A stretch of 64,000 bases of DNA. Origin: Natrinema hispanicum (GTDB lineage: Archaea; Halobacteriota; Halobacteria; Halobacteriales; Natrialbaceae). A program made the translations under genes and the position numbers. The DNA lies in the NCBI RefSeq assembly GCF_900111485.1, contig NZ_FOIC01000004.1, forward strand, positions 62,001-126,000, written 5' to 3'. The notes beneath the pieces are model-generated. The model was not told where the DNA came from and did not search any database. It was given only the letters and a program-made list of their open reading frames with translations. Shown here piece by piece: positions 1-7,538 of this stretch. Position 1 is the first letter of the stretch. Every line of letters starts with the position of its first letter.

Positions 1-1633
1 CGAGTGAATCGTCGAGGTCGTCGGGCGTCTCGACGCGGTTGGCGCGTGCGCCGTGGCTCTCGGCGTTTTTGACGAGGTCAACCGCCGGTTCGAAGTCCAT
101 GCCGACGAACTCGTAGTCCTCTTCCGTGCCGCCCATGAGCTCGAGCGTGTTGTCCTTGAGGATGCGGTAGTTGCGGTTGTCCGAGATGACGACCGTCAGA
201 TCGAGGTCGTAGCGGGCGGCGCTGTAGATCGAGTGGGGATAGTACTGGTAGGAGCCGTCGCCGACGAAGCCAACCACATCGCGGGGGTCGTCCCGTTGTG
301 CTTCCGCGACGGCAGCGCCGACCGACGCCGGCAGCCCATAGCCTAGCCCGCCGCCCTTGTTCGAGATGTACTGTTCGGGCTCGAACTCCCACCGGTTGAG
401 CATGACGAACTTCGAGGTGACGCCCTCATCGACGATGGCGGCGTCGCCCGCGACGCGTTCCATAGCGTCGACCAGTTGCGCCTTCGAGATGCGTCCGTCG
501 TCGCCATCGCCCTCGCCGAAACCGGCTCGCGTGGCCGCCACTTGTTCGTTGACCTCGGCGACCGCCTCGAGTCGCTCGGCCACGGCGTCCTCAGAGAGTC
601 TCCCCTGAACGAGGTCGGCGAGGTCCTGAAAGACGAGCCCGGGGTCACCGATCACGGCTGCATCGGCAGGCTGGTTCTTGCCGACCTGCCAGGCGTCGTC
701 GCTAACGTGGATGCAGGTCGTGTCGGGATCGACCAGCGCCTCGTCGTGGCGGGTCAGCGTCGTGTTCGTCGAGACGCCGGCAAAGCAGATCGTATCGGTG
801 TCGAGCAACGTCGCGGTGGAGGCCTCGCTGGTCGGCAGATAGGAGACCCACTGCTCGTGGGCGGTCGGGAAGTTGGCCTCGCTCGAGAGGATTTCGCCGT
901 GGACGCGCGCACCCGTTTTCTCTGCGAGATCAACCGCCGCGGCGACGGCGTCGGCACCCGAGCGGGCGACACCATCACCGACGACCAGTACCGGCTCATC
1001 CGCCTCGGCCAGCAGGTCAGCAGCGCGCTCGAGCTGTCCCGGATCGCCACTGCCGGCGTTCGGAATCGGGCCGAGCCGTTCGGGTTCGGCGTTGGTTTCG
1101 GCCATCGTCACGTCCAGCGGCAAGGCGAGGAAGACCGGCCCCGTCGGCGGCGTCATCGCCACTCGGAACGCCCGCCGGAGCATCGTCGGGAGCGTCGCGA
1201 CATCGAGGACTTCGGCCGACCACTTGCAGAACTGCCGGGCCATGTCTGCCAGTCGGCCCGAGAGGATCGGCTCCTCGTGGCGGAAGTCGGTGCTGTGATT
1301 CCCCGCGGTCACGACCAGCGGTGCGCCGGCGACCTTGGCCGCATAGAGGTTGCCAAGCCCGTGGGCCAGCCCGGGCGCGATGTGGAGGTTCGCCACACCG
1401 ACGGGCGTGATCGAGTCGTCGTGATGGGCGTGATACCGCCGCCGCTGCGCGTAGCCGCCGGCCATCCCCACCGCAATGTCCTCGTGGAGGCCGAGCCGAT
1501 ACTCGAGGTCGCTCTCGGCGATCGCGTCCATGATCGGCAACTCGGTCGTGCCCGGGTTGCCGAAGACGTAGTCGACGCCGTAGGACTCGAGGGCATCGGT
1601 GACGAGGTCTGCGCCCGTGTAGCCGTCCGTCAT
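1..1633 (-). CDS. ThDP-dependent decarboxylase-like enzyme (benzoylformate decarboxylase / acetolactate synthase family), C-terminus cut off
   Basis: Reading leftward from the ATG at 1633 gives an open frame of about 544 codons that runs off the left edge. It begins MTDGYTGADLVTDALESYGV and has the N-terminal pyrimidine-binding domain with the catalytic glutamate at E51 (LHED), a middle domain, and a C-terminal PP domain with the cofactor motif GDGSYQYYP near residue 457 and DNRN near 485. The family cleaves or joins 2-keto acids using thiamine diphosphate. The spacing and the GNPGTTELP start resemble benzoylformate decarboxylase and related haloarchaeal acetolactate-synthase-like enzymes, but the substrate cannot be read from the sequence. 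It is divergent from the UbiA-family gene, with about 109 bases between the starts. Only the last residues are missing. Confidence 0.88.
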   Translation of the reverse strand, partial: MTDGYTGADLVTDALESYGVDYVFGNPGTTELPIMDAIAESDLEYRLGLHEDIAVGMAGGYAQRRRYHAHHDDSITPVGVANLHIAPGLAHGLGNLYAAKVAGAPLVVTAGNHSTDFRHEEPILSGRLADMARQFCKWSAEVLDVATLPTMLRRAFRVAMTPPTGPVFLALPLDVTMAETNAEPERLGPIPNAGSGDPGQLERAADLLAEADEPVLVVGDGVARSGADAVAAAVDLAEKTGARVHGEILSSEANFPTAHEQWVSYLPTSEASTATLLDTDTICFAGVSTNTTLTRHDEALVDPDTTCIHVSDDAWQVGKNQPADAAVIGDPGLVFQDLADLVQGRLSEDAVAERLEAVAEVNEQVAATRAGFGEGDGDDGRISKAQLVDAMERVAGDAAIVDEGVTSKFVMLNRWEFEPEQYISNKGGGLGYGLPASVGAAVAEAQRDDPRDVVGFVGDGSYQYYPHSIYSAARYDLDLTVVISDNRNYRILKDNTLELMGGTEEDYEFVGMDFEPAVDLVKNAESHGARANRVETPDDLDDSL

Positions 1634-1710
1634 GCCGTTTCGTGGCACGGCAGTTCACATCAAGCTATGCGTTTCGACTGATCGGTTCCAGCGCGTGCGG
1701 CCCCGGCCCG

Positions 1711-1720
1711 GGTATTATAC
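1711..1720 (+). promoter_or_regulatory. TATA-like element for the UbiA-family gene
   Basis: The element GGTATTATAC is centred about 28 bases before the ATG at 1743, the spacing expected of a leaderless haloarchaeal transcript. Confidence 0.5.
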
Positions 1721-1742
1721 GACAGTTCGTTGTCGCTCGGAT

Positions 1743-2603
1743 ATGGCCATCGCGAGGGACGGGACGGGGATGGGCACGACGGCTCGAGCGCTCTGGTCAC
1801 AGGTCCATCCCGTCTTTATGACACCACCGCTGGCGGCATCGGTGTTCGGTGCGATCCTCGCCGGCACCGTCGCGCCGCTGCTCGCAGCGATTCACCTCGT
1901 CGCGATGTTTGCAGCGGTCTATACGGCTCATGTCAAGGACGGCTACGTCGATTTCTACGTCCGGGACGAGGACGACGACCATCCGCTGACTGAACGGGGC
2001 TGTCGGCTCGCACTCGGGCTGTCAACGGCGACGGTCGCGCTGTGTTGTATCGCCCTCGCAGTTATCGTCGATATCGTCGCGGTCACGCTAGTCGTCCCGA
2101 CGTGGCTGATCGCCTACCACCACGCACCACAACTCGATACGAACCCCGTGACGGCGACGACCGGCTACCCGCTCGGAATTGCGCTGTCAGTGCTCGGCGG
2201 CTACTACGTGCAAGCGACGACGATCAGCGCCGTTTCGCTGGCGTTCGCCGTCGTCTTTCTTGTCCTCCTCTCGGGCATCAAAGTGATCGACGACGCACAG
2301 GACTACGCCTACGACCGCTCGATCGAGAAACGGACCGTTGCGGTCGCGGTCGGCCCCGATCGCGCCTACGACGTCGCCTACGGGCTGATGGCCACTGCTT
2401 TACTGGCCGTTATCGGCCTCGCCATCGGCCGGCTCTTCCCGGTTACAGCGTTGCTCGCGGCGCTTGCGTTCGCAGCGGTCGCGGGCATCGCCCGACGGGC
2501 CGGCCCCGAACTCGCGACCATGCTGCTCATTCGGGGATCGTACGTCTTTCTCGCCGTACTCGTCGCAGCCGTCCAGTTCGAGCCCCTCGCCGGGTTCGTT
2601 TGA
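1743..2603 (+). CDS. UbiA-family prenyltransferase-like membrane protein
   Basis: The protein has 286 residues and about eight hydrophobic segments. Two acidic patches fit the Mg-pyrophosphate sites of the UbiA superfamily: KDGYVDFYVRDEDDDH at 65-80 and DDAQDYAYD at about 183-191, the latter followed by RSIEKRT, which is typical of the second loop. UbiA enzymes move a prenyl chain onto an aromatic, lipid or haem acceptor in the membrane; here the acceptor is unknown. The ATG at 1743 is chosen because a TATA-like element lies about 28 bases upstream; the frame stays open further upstream but that part is not typical coding sequence. The first motif is not a clean NDxxD, so the enzyme may be a divergent subfamily member. 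Confidence 0.8.
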   Translation: MAIARDGTGMGTTARALWSQVHPVFMTPPLAASVFGAILAGTVAPLLAAIHLVAMFAAVYTAHVKDGYVDFYVRDEDDDHPLTERGCRLALGLSTATVALCCIALAVIVDIVAVTLVVPTWLIAYHHAPQLDTNPVTATTGYPLGIALSVLGGYYVQATTISAVSLAFAVVFLVLLSGIKVIDDAQDYAYDRSIEKRTVAVAVGPDRAYDVAYGLMATALLAVIGLAIGRLFPVTALLAALAFAAVAGIARRAGPELATMLLIRGSYVFLAVLVAAVQFEPLAGFV

Positions 2604-2669
2604 GACGGCCGGGGAGACCGCCGTCCAGCACTGTCATCTCTCACTCGAGGCGCTTCTCACGATCGCGGC

Positions 2670-2903
2670 TCACGCCTCGCAGTTCGAACAGGTGGCGCGC
2701 CAGCGAACTATCATACCGATGAGGCCGAGGGTGACGATCGAAACCGCAAGCTGGACGACTCCGCTACTCAGGCCGCCGACAGCGGCCCCACCAGCAACGG
2801 CGGTCCCACCGGCGACAGCGACGGTTCCGGAGCCGACACAGCAGAAACTCGCCAGCGTCGCAAGCCCCCAGAGTGACCCTCGAGAGGCGGTGTCCGAGTC
2901 CAT
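2670..2903 (-). CDS. Small membrane protein with Cys pairs
   Basis: The protein has 77 residues. A Gly/Ala-rich hydrophobic stretch with ASFCCVGSG near residue 20 is followed by a second membrane segment (LAVSIVTLGLIGMIV) and a C-terminal CSNC. It lies just downstream of the thioredoxin gene on the same strand with a 100-base gap, so the two may be cotranscribed. The cysteine pairs in a membrane protein next to a thioredoxin suggest a redox or metal-handling role, loosely like MerT-type small transporters, but that is inference. I do not recognise a specific family. Confidence 0.6.
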   Translation of the reverse strand: MDSDTASRGSLWGLATLASFCCVGSGTVAVAGGTAVAGGAAVGGLSSGVVQLAVSIVTLGLIGMIVRWRATCSNCEA

Positions 2904-3003
2904 GGTCGGCGTTCTGTCGAGTGAAAAGAAATGTGTTGTGGTGATTTGCTGACGCAGCGACTACGGAGTGCAGAGGCGGGGATCGGCAGACAGCCCCGCT
3001 CGA

Positions 3004-3423
3004 TCAGGCGTACTTCCCGACGAGGCTGCGAAGCTGGGCTTCCTGTTGCATGCCGACGAGCTGTTCGGCGGGCTGGCCGTCCGAAAACAGCACGAGCGTC
3101 GGGACGCCACGGACGCCGTACTCCGCAGCGAGTTGCTGGTTGGCATCGATATCGACCTTTGCGACGGCCGCATCGGTTTCGGCGGCGATCGTCTCGACGA
3201 CTGGCTCGAGCATCTGACATGGGCCACACCAGTCGGCATAGAAGTCGACGAGGACGACATCGTGTTCCGCGACAGTGTCGTCGAGCTCGGCCGCGCCATG
3301 GATCGAAATCGGCTCCGTCGGACTCCCCTGTGTCGAGTCCGCGGGCTCTTCGCCTGCCGCGCGGTCGCGAAGCTCCTCGAGTTTCCGTTGCCGAATCTCC
3401 TCGAGCGTCTGATCGTCGGTCAT
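3004..3423 (-). CDS. Thioredoxin with N-terminal helical extension
   Basis: The protein has 139 residues. The thioredoxin fold carries the active site WCGPC at 65-69, preceded by VLVDFYAD, and the cis-proline loop RGVPTLVLF. It reduces protein disulfides in the cytoplasm. The ATG at 3423 is chosen because the N-terminal helix starts there; the frame upstream looks non-coding. The first 25 residues (EEIRQRKLEEL) form a charged helix absent from minimal thioredoxins and resembling the start of PDCD5-type proteins. It is followed by the small Cys-containing membrane protein on the same strand. The reductase-like flavoprotein at 5788 could be a partner, but that link is not shown. Confidence 0.93.
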   Translation of the reverse strand: MTDDQTLEEIRQRKLEELRDRAAGEEPADSTQGSPTEPISIHGAAELDDTVAEHDVVLVDFYADWCGPCQMLEPVVETIAAETDAAVAKVDIDANQQLAAEYGVRGVPTLVLFSDGQPAEQLVGMQQEAQLRSLVGKYA

Positions 3424-3560
3424 ACCCGCCGGTACGGGATACATCGCCTTAGTTGTTTTGTATGATAGACACAATACAGCGAACGTTGCTGCTCGCTGTC
3501 GACGAGCGGCAGTCATCGTCGATCCGAAGCGGGCCGGCGATGACCGAGGGTGTGATCGAT

Positions 3561-3974
3561 TTATTCGTCGCGTTGGACCGGCGCGCGCCCATCGTCGGGG
3601 GCCGAATCGAAGGTGTCCTCGAACTCCTGGATCAGGATGCCCATGCGGGCGTACCAGTCGTTGAGGAGTCGTTGCATGTCGGCTGCGAGCGCGTCCGGCT
3701 CCCGCACCTGATAGACGTAGTAGTAGCCGCCGCTCTCGTAGTTCCGCTGTTCTTGGGTTACGAAACCGGTGTCGAGCAGCCGGGAAATCGACCGATAGGC
3801 GGTCGACCGATCACGACTGATGCCGTCAGCGACGTCGTCAACCGTCAGCGGCTCGTCCGCAGTTACCAGCAGCCTGAATACTGTTCGATCGAGGTCTTTG
3901 AGCCCGTGAACGCACTCGAGGAGGTCGATACACTGCAGTTCGCTGTCTAGATATTCGCTCACCGAATCGGTCAT
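3561..3974 (-). CDS. TrmB-like helix-turn-helix transcriptional regulator
   Basis: The protein has 137 residues. A winged helix-turn-helix fills about residues 20-80: VFRLLVTADEPLTVDDVADG, then the recognition helix RSTAYRSISRLLDTGFV, then a wing rich in Tyr (GGYYYVYQV). A short helical tail follows, probably for dimerisation. This is the common haloarchaeal TrmB/PadR-like architecture without a sensor domain. A TATA-like CCTTATTGG on the reverse strand at about 3999-4008 sits about 30 bases before the ATG. It is divergent from the methyltransferase gene. The target is unknown. Confidence 0.82.
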   Translation of the reverse strand: MTDSVSEYLDSELQCIDLLECVHGLKDLDRTVFRLLVTADEPLTVDDVADGISRDRSTAYRSISRLLDTGFVTQEQRNYESGGYYYVYQVREPDALAADMQRLLNDWYARMGILIQEFEDTFDSAPDDGRAPVQRDE

Positions 3975-4206
3975 CGTAACCGATAGTACGACCTAGTCAC
4001 CAATAAGGTTGTTCATAGAGATCACAATACTCTGCGTATATCATCTGTATGAGACGCCAGTGTCAGTGATACCCTCCTGCGCGAGACTATCAGGAAAAGA
4101 TGACCTGTCGGCGTTTGATTCCGTTGCAACCGTGTGCGCTCGGTTCGAAGCGAGCGAGCGTCGGTGTCGAAAAGATTTTTCTTGGACACCCCAATATCTC
4201 ACACGA

Positions 4207-4767
4207 ATGGGACATCATACGTTTGACTCCTCGCGGGCCGACAAGCTAGAGCAAGCCGACCGGCGGTATCAATTCCTCTCGGCCGAAGAACTGCTGTGGG
4301 CGCTCGAACCCGCCGCGACTGACACCGTCGCCGACCTCGGCAGTGGCACCGGATTCTACACCGACGTTGTCGCCCCACACGCGGGCGACGTGTACGCGGT
4401 TGACCTTCAAGAAGAGATGCACGACTACTATCGGGACAAAGGCACTCCCGAGAACGTCGATCTCGTCACGACCGGCGTGAGCGAGTTGCCCTTCGAGACA
4501 GACTCCATCGACGCCGCGTTCTCAACGATGACCTACCACGAGTTCGCGAACGACGACGCCCTCGAGGAGATCAGCCGGGTCCTCACGGCGGGTGGCCGCC
4601 TCGTTATCCTCGACTGGGCCGGGACCGGCACCGGCGAGCACGGGCCGCCAGTCGACGAACGCTACACTGCCGACGACGCTGCAACGGCACTTCGCGAACA
4701 CGGCTTTACCATCGTACACGAGGCCGTCCGACCGGAAACGTTCCTGCTGGTCGCGACCCCCGAGTAA
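4207..4767 (+). CDS. Class I SAM-dependent methyltransferase
   Basis: The protein has 186 residues. Motif I VADLGSGTGF is at 41-50, the acidic residue after strand 2 is in YAVDLQEEM, and a motif-post-I region FSTMTYHEF precedes the GGRLVILDW strand. The fold is that of the UbiE/type 11 methyltransferases; the methyl acceptor cannot be told. The ATG at 4207 is chosen because upstream codons do not look like haloarchaeal protein. Upstream DNA (3975-4206) is poorer in G+C than the gene and holds no other recognisable gene. Confidence 0.88.
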   Translation: MGHHTFDSSRADKLEQADRRYQFLSAEELLWALEPAATDTVADLGSGTGFYTDVVAPHAGDVYAVDLQEEMHDYYRDKGTPENVDLVTTGVSELPFETDSIDAAFSTMTYHEFANDDALEEISRVLTAGGRLVILDWAGTGTGEHGPPVDERYTADDAATALREHGFTIVHEAVRPETFLLVATPE

Positions 4768-4796
4768 GCCCGGACACCTACCGGTCGCCAGTCCGG

Positions 4797-4970
4797 CTAC
4801 GCGATCGAACGGGCTTCATCTGCCGCAGCCGTCTGGTAGTCCGTTTCCCAGTCGGCTATCGCTTCGATTACGGGTGCGAGCGATTCGCCGAGTTCGGTCA
4901 GCGAATAGTCGATGCGGACCGGTTTCTCGGTGACGACCGCCCTATCGACCAGCCGTTTCTCCACTTCTAT
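4797..4970 (-). pseudogene. Remnant of an HxlR-family transcriptional regulator (C-terminal part)
   Basis: Reading leftward, about 55 codons encode the C-terminal half of an HxlR-type winged helix: KPVRIDYSLTELGESLAPVI then EAIADWETDYQ and a stop at 4797-4799. The part after LIEVEKRLV matches the family, but an in-frame stop lies directly upstream and no N-terminal helix-turn-helix remains. Bases 4971-5132 look non-coding. It is a broken regulator gene, perhaps once controlling a neighbour. Confidence 0.7.
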
Positions 4971-5132
4971 CAGCTATTGGTGCTGTCGGCAAAACGGTGC
5001 TCAATACAGGGAAAACAGTCACCACACCAAAATCACGGATCAGAGTGAACGGATAGCGATCAGGATTCCACAGGAATAAAACCGATCACGATTTGTAGTA
5101 CAGCGTCGCTCTTTACAAGCAGATGACAATTA

Positions 5133-5645
5133 ATGGAGATCCGACCCTTCACTGCGAGTGATGCTGATGCCGTCGCTGAAGTGCATCGACGTGCATTCGA
5201 CGGCCGGCTCGAAGAGTCACGCATTGTGCAGCGATTACACGATGCTGACGCGGCTGTGGTCTCGCTTGTAGCAGTTGTAGATACCCAAATTGTGGGCCAC
5301 ATCCTGTTTTCTCCGACGACCGTAGCCGATCAGGGAGCGAACGTCGAACTGGTTGGGCTCGCACCGGTCGGTGTCCGACCGGAGAATCAAAACGAGGGCA
5401 TCGGCTCATCACTGATTCAGCACGGGGTAGAGAAGTGTCGTGAAGCCGGTGCCGACGCAGTGGTCGTATTAGGCGATCCCGAGTACTATTCTCGCTTTGG
5501 CTTTGAACGGGCAAGCGAGTATGGACTCGGTAATGAGTATGGTGCTGACGAAGGGTTCATGGTCAAACCGTTACACGAAGGAGCGATAGACAGCGTAAAT
5601 GGTGTCGTCACATATCATCCAGAATTTCAACAGGCAGAGACGTAG
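5133..5645 (+). CDS. GNAT-family N-acetyltransferase (YhbS-like)
   Basis: The protein has 170 residues. It starts MEIRPFTASDADAVAEVHRR, the usual first strand and helix of GNAT enzymes, and has the acetyl-CoA loop VRPENQNEGIGSSLIQHG near residues 87-104 followed by VVVLGDPEYYSRFGF, the signature of the YhbS subgroup. It transfers an acetyl group from acetyl-CoA to an unknown amine. Its DNA is slightly lower in G+C than the neighbours, and the HxlR remnant lies upstream, so this stretch may have been acquired or rearranged. Confidence 0.88.
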   Translation: MEIRPFTASDADAVAEVHRRAFDGRLEESRIVQRLHDADAAVVSLVAVVDTQIVGHILFSPTTVADQGANVELVGLAPVGVRPENQNEGIGSSLIQHGVEKCREAGADAVVVLGDPEYYSRFGFERASEYGLGNEYGADEGFMVKPLHEGAIDSVNGVVTYHPEFQQAET

Positions 5646-5693
5646 CCTCAATTTTCGTGTGAGAATCGGTCTCTGGTACCAGCCGCCACAGGC

Positions 5694-5711
5694 GGTTACC
5701 AACCGGTAACC
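5694..5711. promoter_or_regulatory. Inverted repeat, probable operator of the flavoprotein gene
   Basis: GGTTACC, a 4-base spacer and GGTAACC form a perfect 7-base inverted repeat about 25 bases upstream of the TATA-like TTTATAG at 5736-5742. Related half-sites are seen at about 5675 (CTGGTACC) and 5750 (CTGGTAAC), so sites flank the core promoter on both sides. Confidence 0.5.
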
Positions 5712-5787
5712 CGGTGACGAACGCGTTGGCTTGTGTTTATAGTCACCCACTGGTAACGGGGGGACAGAAGGGAATTCAACCGTGACG

Positions 5788-6816
5788 ATGTCTACTGATC
5801 CATCCACGACCTACGACTACGAGGTTGCCGTCATCGGCGGCGGACCGGCCGGCCTGACGAGCGCACTGTATACGACGCGACTCGGGCACGAAACTGCCGT
5901 CTTCGACCGCGGTGGCGGCCGTGCCGCGATGATGCAAGAGACCCACAACGTCATCGGCGTTCCTGAATCGGTATCGGGCAACGAGTTCCTCCAGACCGCT
6001 GTCGATCAGATCGAATCCTACGGCGCGGACTACCGAACGGAGTTCGTTACCGAAATCGACCGCCGCGATGACGGCGCGTTCGAACTCGAGACGGGCGATG
6101 AAACCGTTACCGCCGAAGCCGTCGTGCTCGCGACCGGCTTTTCGGACGGCCGGCCCGATCCACCGCTTCCCCGGACCGGTCGCGGCCTCCACTACTGTCT
6201 CCACTGCGATGCGTACATGTTCGTCGACGAGCCGGTGTACGTGATGGGCCACGACGACAGCACCGCCATCGTCGCGATGATTATGCTCAACTACACCGAC
6301 GATGTCGACATCCTGTTGCGCGGCGACGACCCCACCTGGAGCGAGGAGCGGGCCACCCAACTCGAGGGCCATCCCATCGATATCGTCGAGGCGGAAATCA
6401 CTGGGATCCAAAACGGCGACGATGGCTGGCTCGAGGCGATCGAGTTCGAGGACGGCTCGGTTCGCGAGTACAAAGGCGGCTTCGCGATGTACGGCTCGGA
6501 GTACCACAACGACCTGGCGACGTCGCTGGGCGCAGAGATGAACGATGACGGCACGGTTGCCGTCGACGATCATGGCCGGACATCGATCGATGGCCTGTAC
6601 GCCGTCGGCGATCTGACGCCGGGGCACAATCAGGTCCCCGTCGCGATGGGACAGGGGGCACAGGCTGGCATCGCGATCCACATGAGCCTGCGTACGTTCC
6701 CGAAATCGCTCGCGGAACTCGAGGCCGAGGGCGCAGTTGAGCCACAAGACGTTCCCGGGATCGCGCCCGGCCTGCGCCAGCAGGCCAACGAGCACTCGTC
6801 GGCCGAAGGCGACTAA
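5788..6816 (+). CDS. Thioredoxin-reductase-like FAD-dependent oxidoreductase
   Basis: The protein has 342 residues. The FAD-binding motif is GGGPAG at 17-22, followed by ATG near 115, and the C-terminal GLYAVGDLTPGHNQ contacts FAD. The redox pair sits at 137-140 as CLHC in YCLHCDAY, the exact place of CATC in bacterial thioredoxin reductases, so it is a dithiol oxidoreductase of that fold. The second dinucleotide domain (YVMGHDDSTAIVAM) lacks the usual GxGxxA/HRR NADPH signature, so the electron donor may not be NADPH. The ATG at 5788 is preferred to a GTG two codons earlier. The gene has its own promoter with a flanking operator-like repeat. Confidence 0.85.
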   Translation: MSTDPSTTYDYEVAVIGGGPAGLTSALYTTRLGHETAVFDRGGGRAAMMQETHNVIGVPESVSGNEFLQTAVDQIESYGADYRTEFVTEIDRRDDGAFELETGDETVTAEAVVLATGFSDGRPDPPLPRTGRGLHYCLHCDAYMFVDEPVYVMGHDDSTAIVAMIMLNYTDDVDILLRGDDPTWSEERATQLEGHPIDIVEAEITGIQNGDDGWLEAIEFEDGSVREYKGGFAMYGSEYHNDLATSLGAEMNDDGTVAVDDHGRTSIDGLYAVGDLTPGHNQVPVAMGQGAQAGIAIHMSLRTFPKSLAELEAEGAVEPQDVPGIAPGLRQQANEHSSAEGD

Positions 6817-6969
6817 GCCGGTCTCCGGACTCGATTTCCCGGCACAAACTAGAGCCGGTTGCGGGTGCGCCAGTAATTGCTGACTGTTTCAGGTTTTCAT
6901 ACGCGCTTTCGTATTGTGGCGGCCGACGGATTGTGAATCCGAGGCGCGGAACCACGTCTCTTTAGGGAG

Positions 6970-7536
6970 GTGACGAATAACGGTGATCCAGTGGTGCATG
7001 AGAGTATGAGACACGGGACACATGACCGGAGCGACGAGGCCACGTTGGACCACTATATCACCGCAGAGGAGCATCTGCCCGACGAGGAGTGTACGGAGAC
7101 GACGCTGCAGATCACCGACGCCGAAACCAAGCGAATCTTCGAGGCACGCGTCCGGATCGCTCGCGAGCCCGACGAACTCACGGACCCACAGCGACTGACG
7201 GTCGTCACTGGGCCACACGAGACCGTCAGCAAGGAATGGTACGTCGAACTCTTGGACGAAATCGACGCAGCAGGGATCAACGAGGACCTCCTGCGGCGAC
7301 TCGCACGTGAGCAGGAAACGACCTCGAACATCGTCAATACCCGCTCCGACGACCTCAAGGTGGTGCTCACCTACCTCGTCGAAGCGGGCCAGTACGAGTC
7401 GACTGCTGAGGCGCTTCGCGAGCTCGCGTTCGAGCGCCTCGCAGAGGATCGCCCCGCGCTGCTGGAGGCATACGACGCCGTCCGAACCGAGTTCGAAGCC
7501 GACCCACTCCGACGTGCGCTGATGGATCAGGAATAG
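6970..7536 (+). CDS. Small acidic protein with ribbon-helix-helix-like C-terminus, at head of the ubiD pair
   Basis: The protein has 188 residues from the GTG at 6970, or 176 from the ATG at 7006; neither start is decided by a clear signal, and the purine-rich GGGAGGTGA overlaps the first. The N-terminal half holds beta-like segments (TTLQITDAETKRIFEARV). The C-terminal segment SDDLKVVLTYLVEAGQYEST followed by AEALREL resembles a CopG-type ribbon-helix-helix, which suggests DNA binding. It ends two bases before the ATG of the UbiD gene, so the three genes are very likely one operon. I do not recognise the whole protein; it may be the operon's regulator or an accessory protein. Confidence 0.75.
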   Translation: MTNNGDPVVHESMRHGTHDRSDEATLDHYITAEEHLPDEECTETTLQITDAETKRIFEARVRIAREPDELTDPQRLTVVTGPHETVSKEWYVELLDEIDAAGINEDLLRRLAREQETTSNIVNTRSDDLKVVLTYLVEAGQYESTAEALRELAFERLAEDRPALLEAYDAVRTEFEADPLRRALMDQE

Positions 7537-7538
7537 TC

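Noticed and set aside
476-1681. Long forward-strand open frame of 401 codons over the ThDP enzyme gene
   Set aside because: It is the antisense shadow of the reverse-strand decarboxylase, which has clear motifs. The forward frame has no family likeness and is Arg/Val-rich from GC-rich codon mirroring.
4009-4206. N-terminal extension of the methyltransferase
   Set aside because: The upstream 66 codons have no family likeness and lie in lower-G+C promoter-like DNA; the family start is at 4207.
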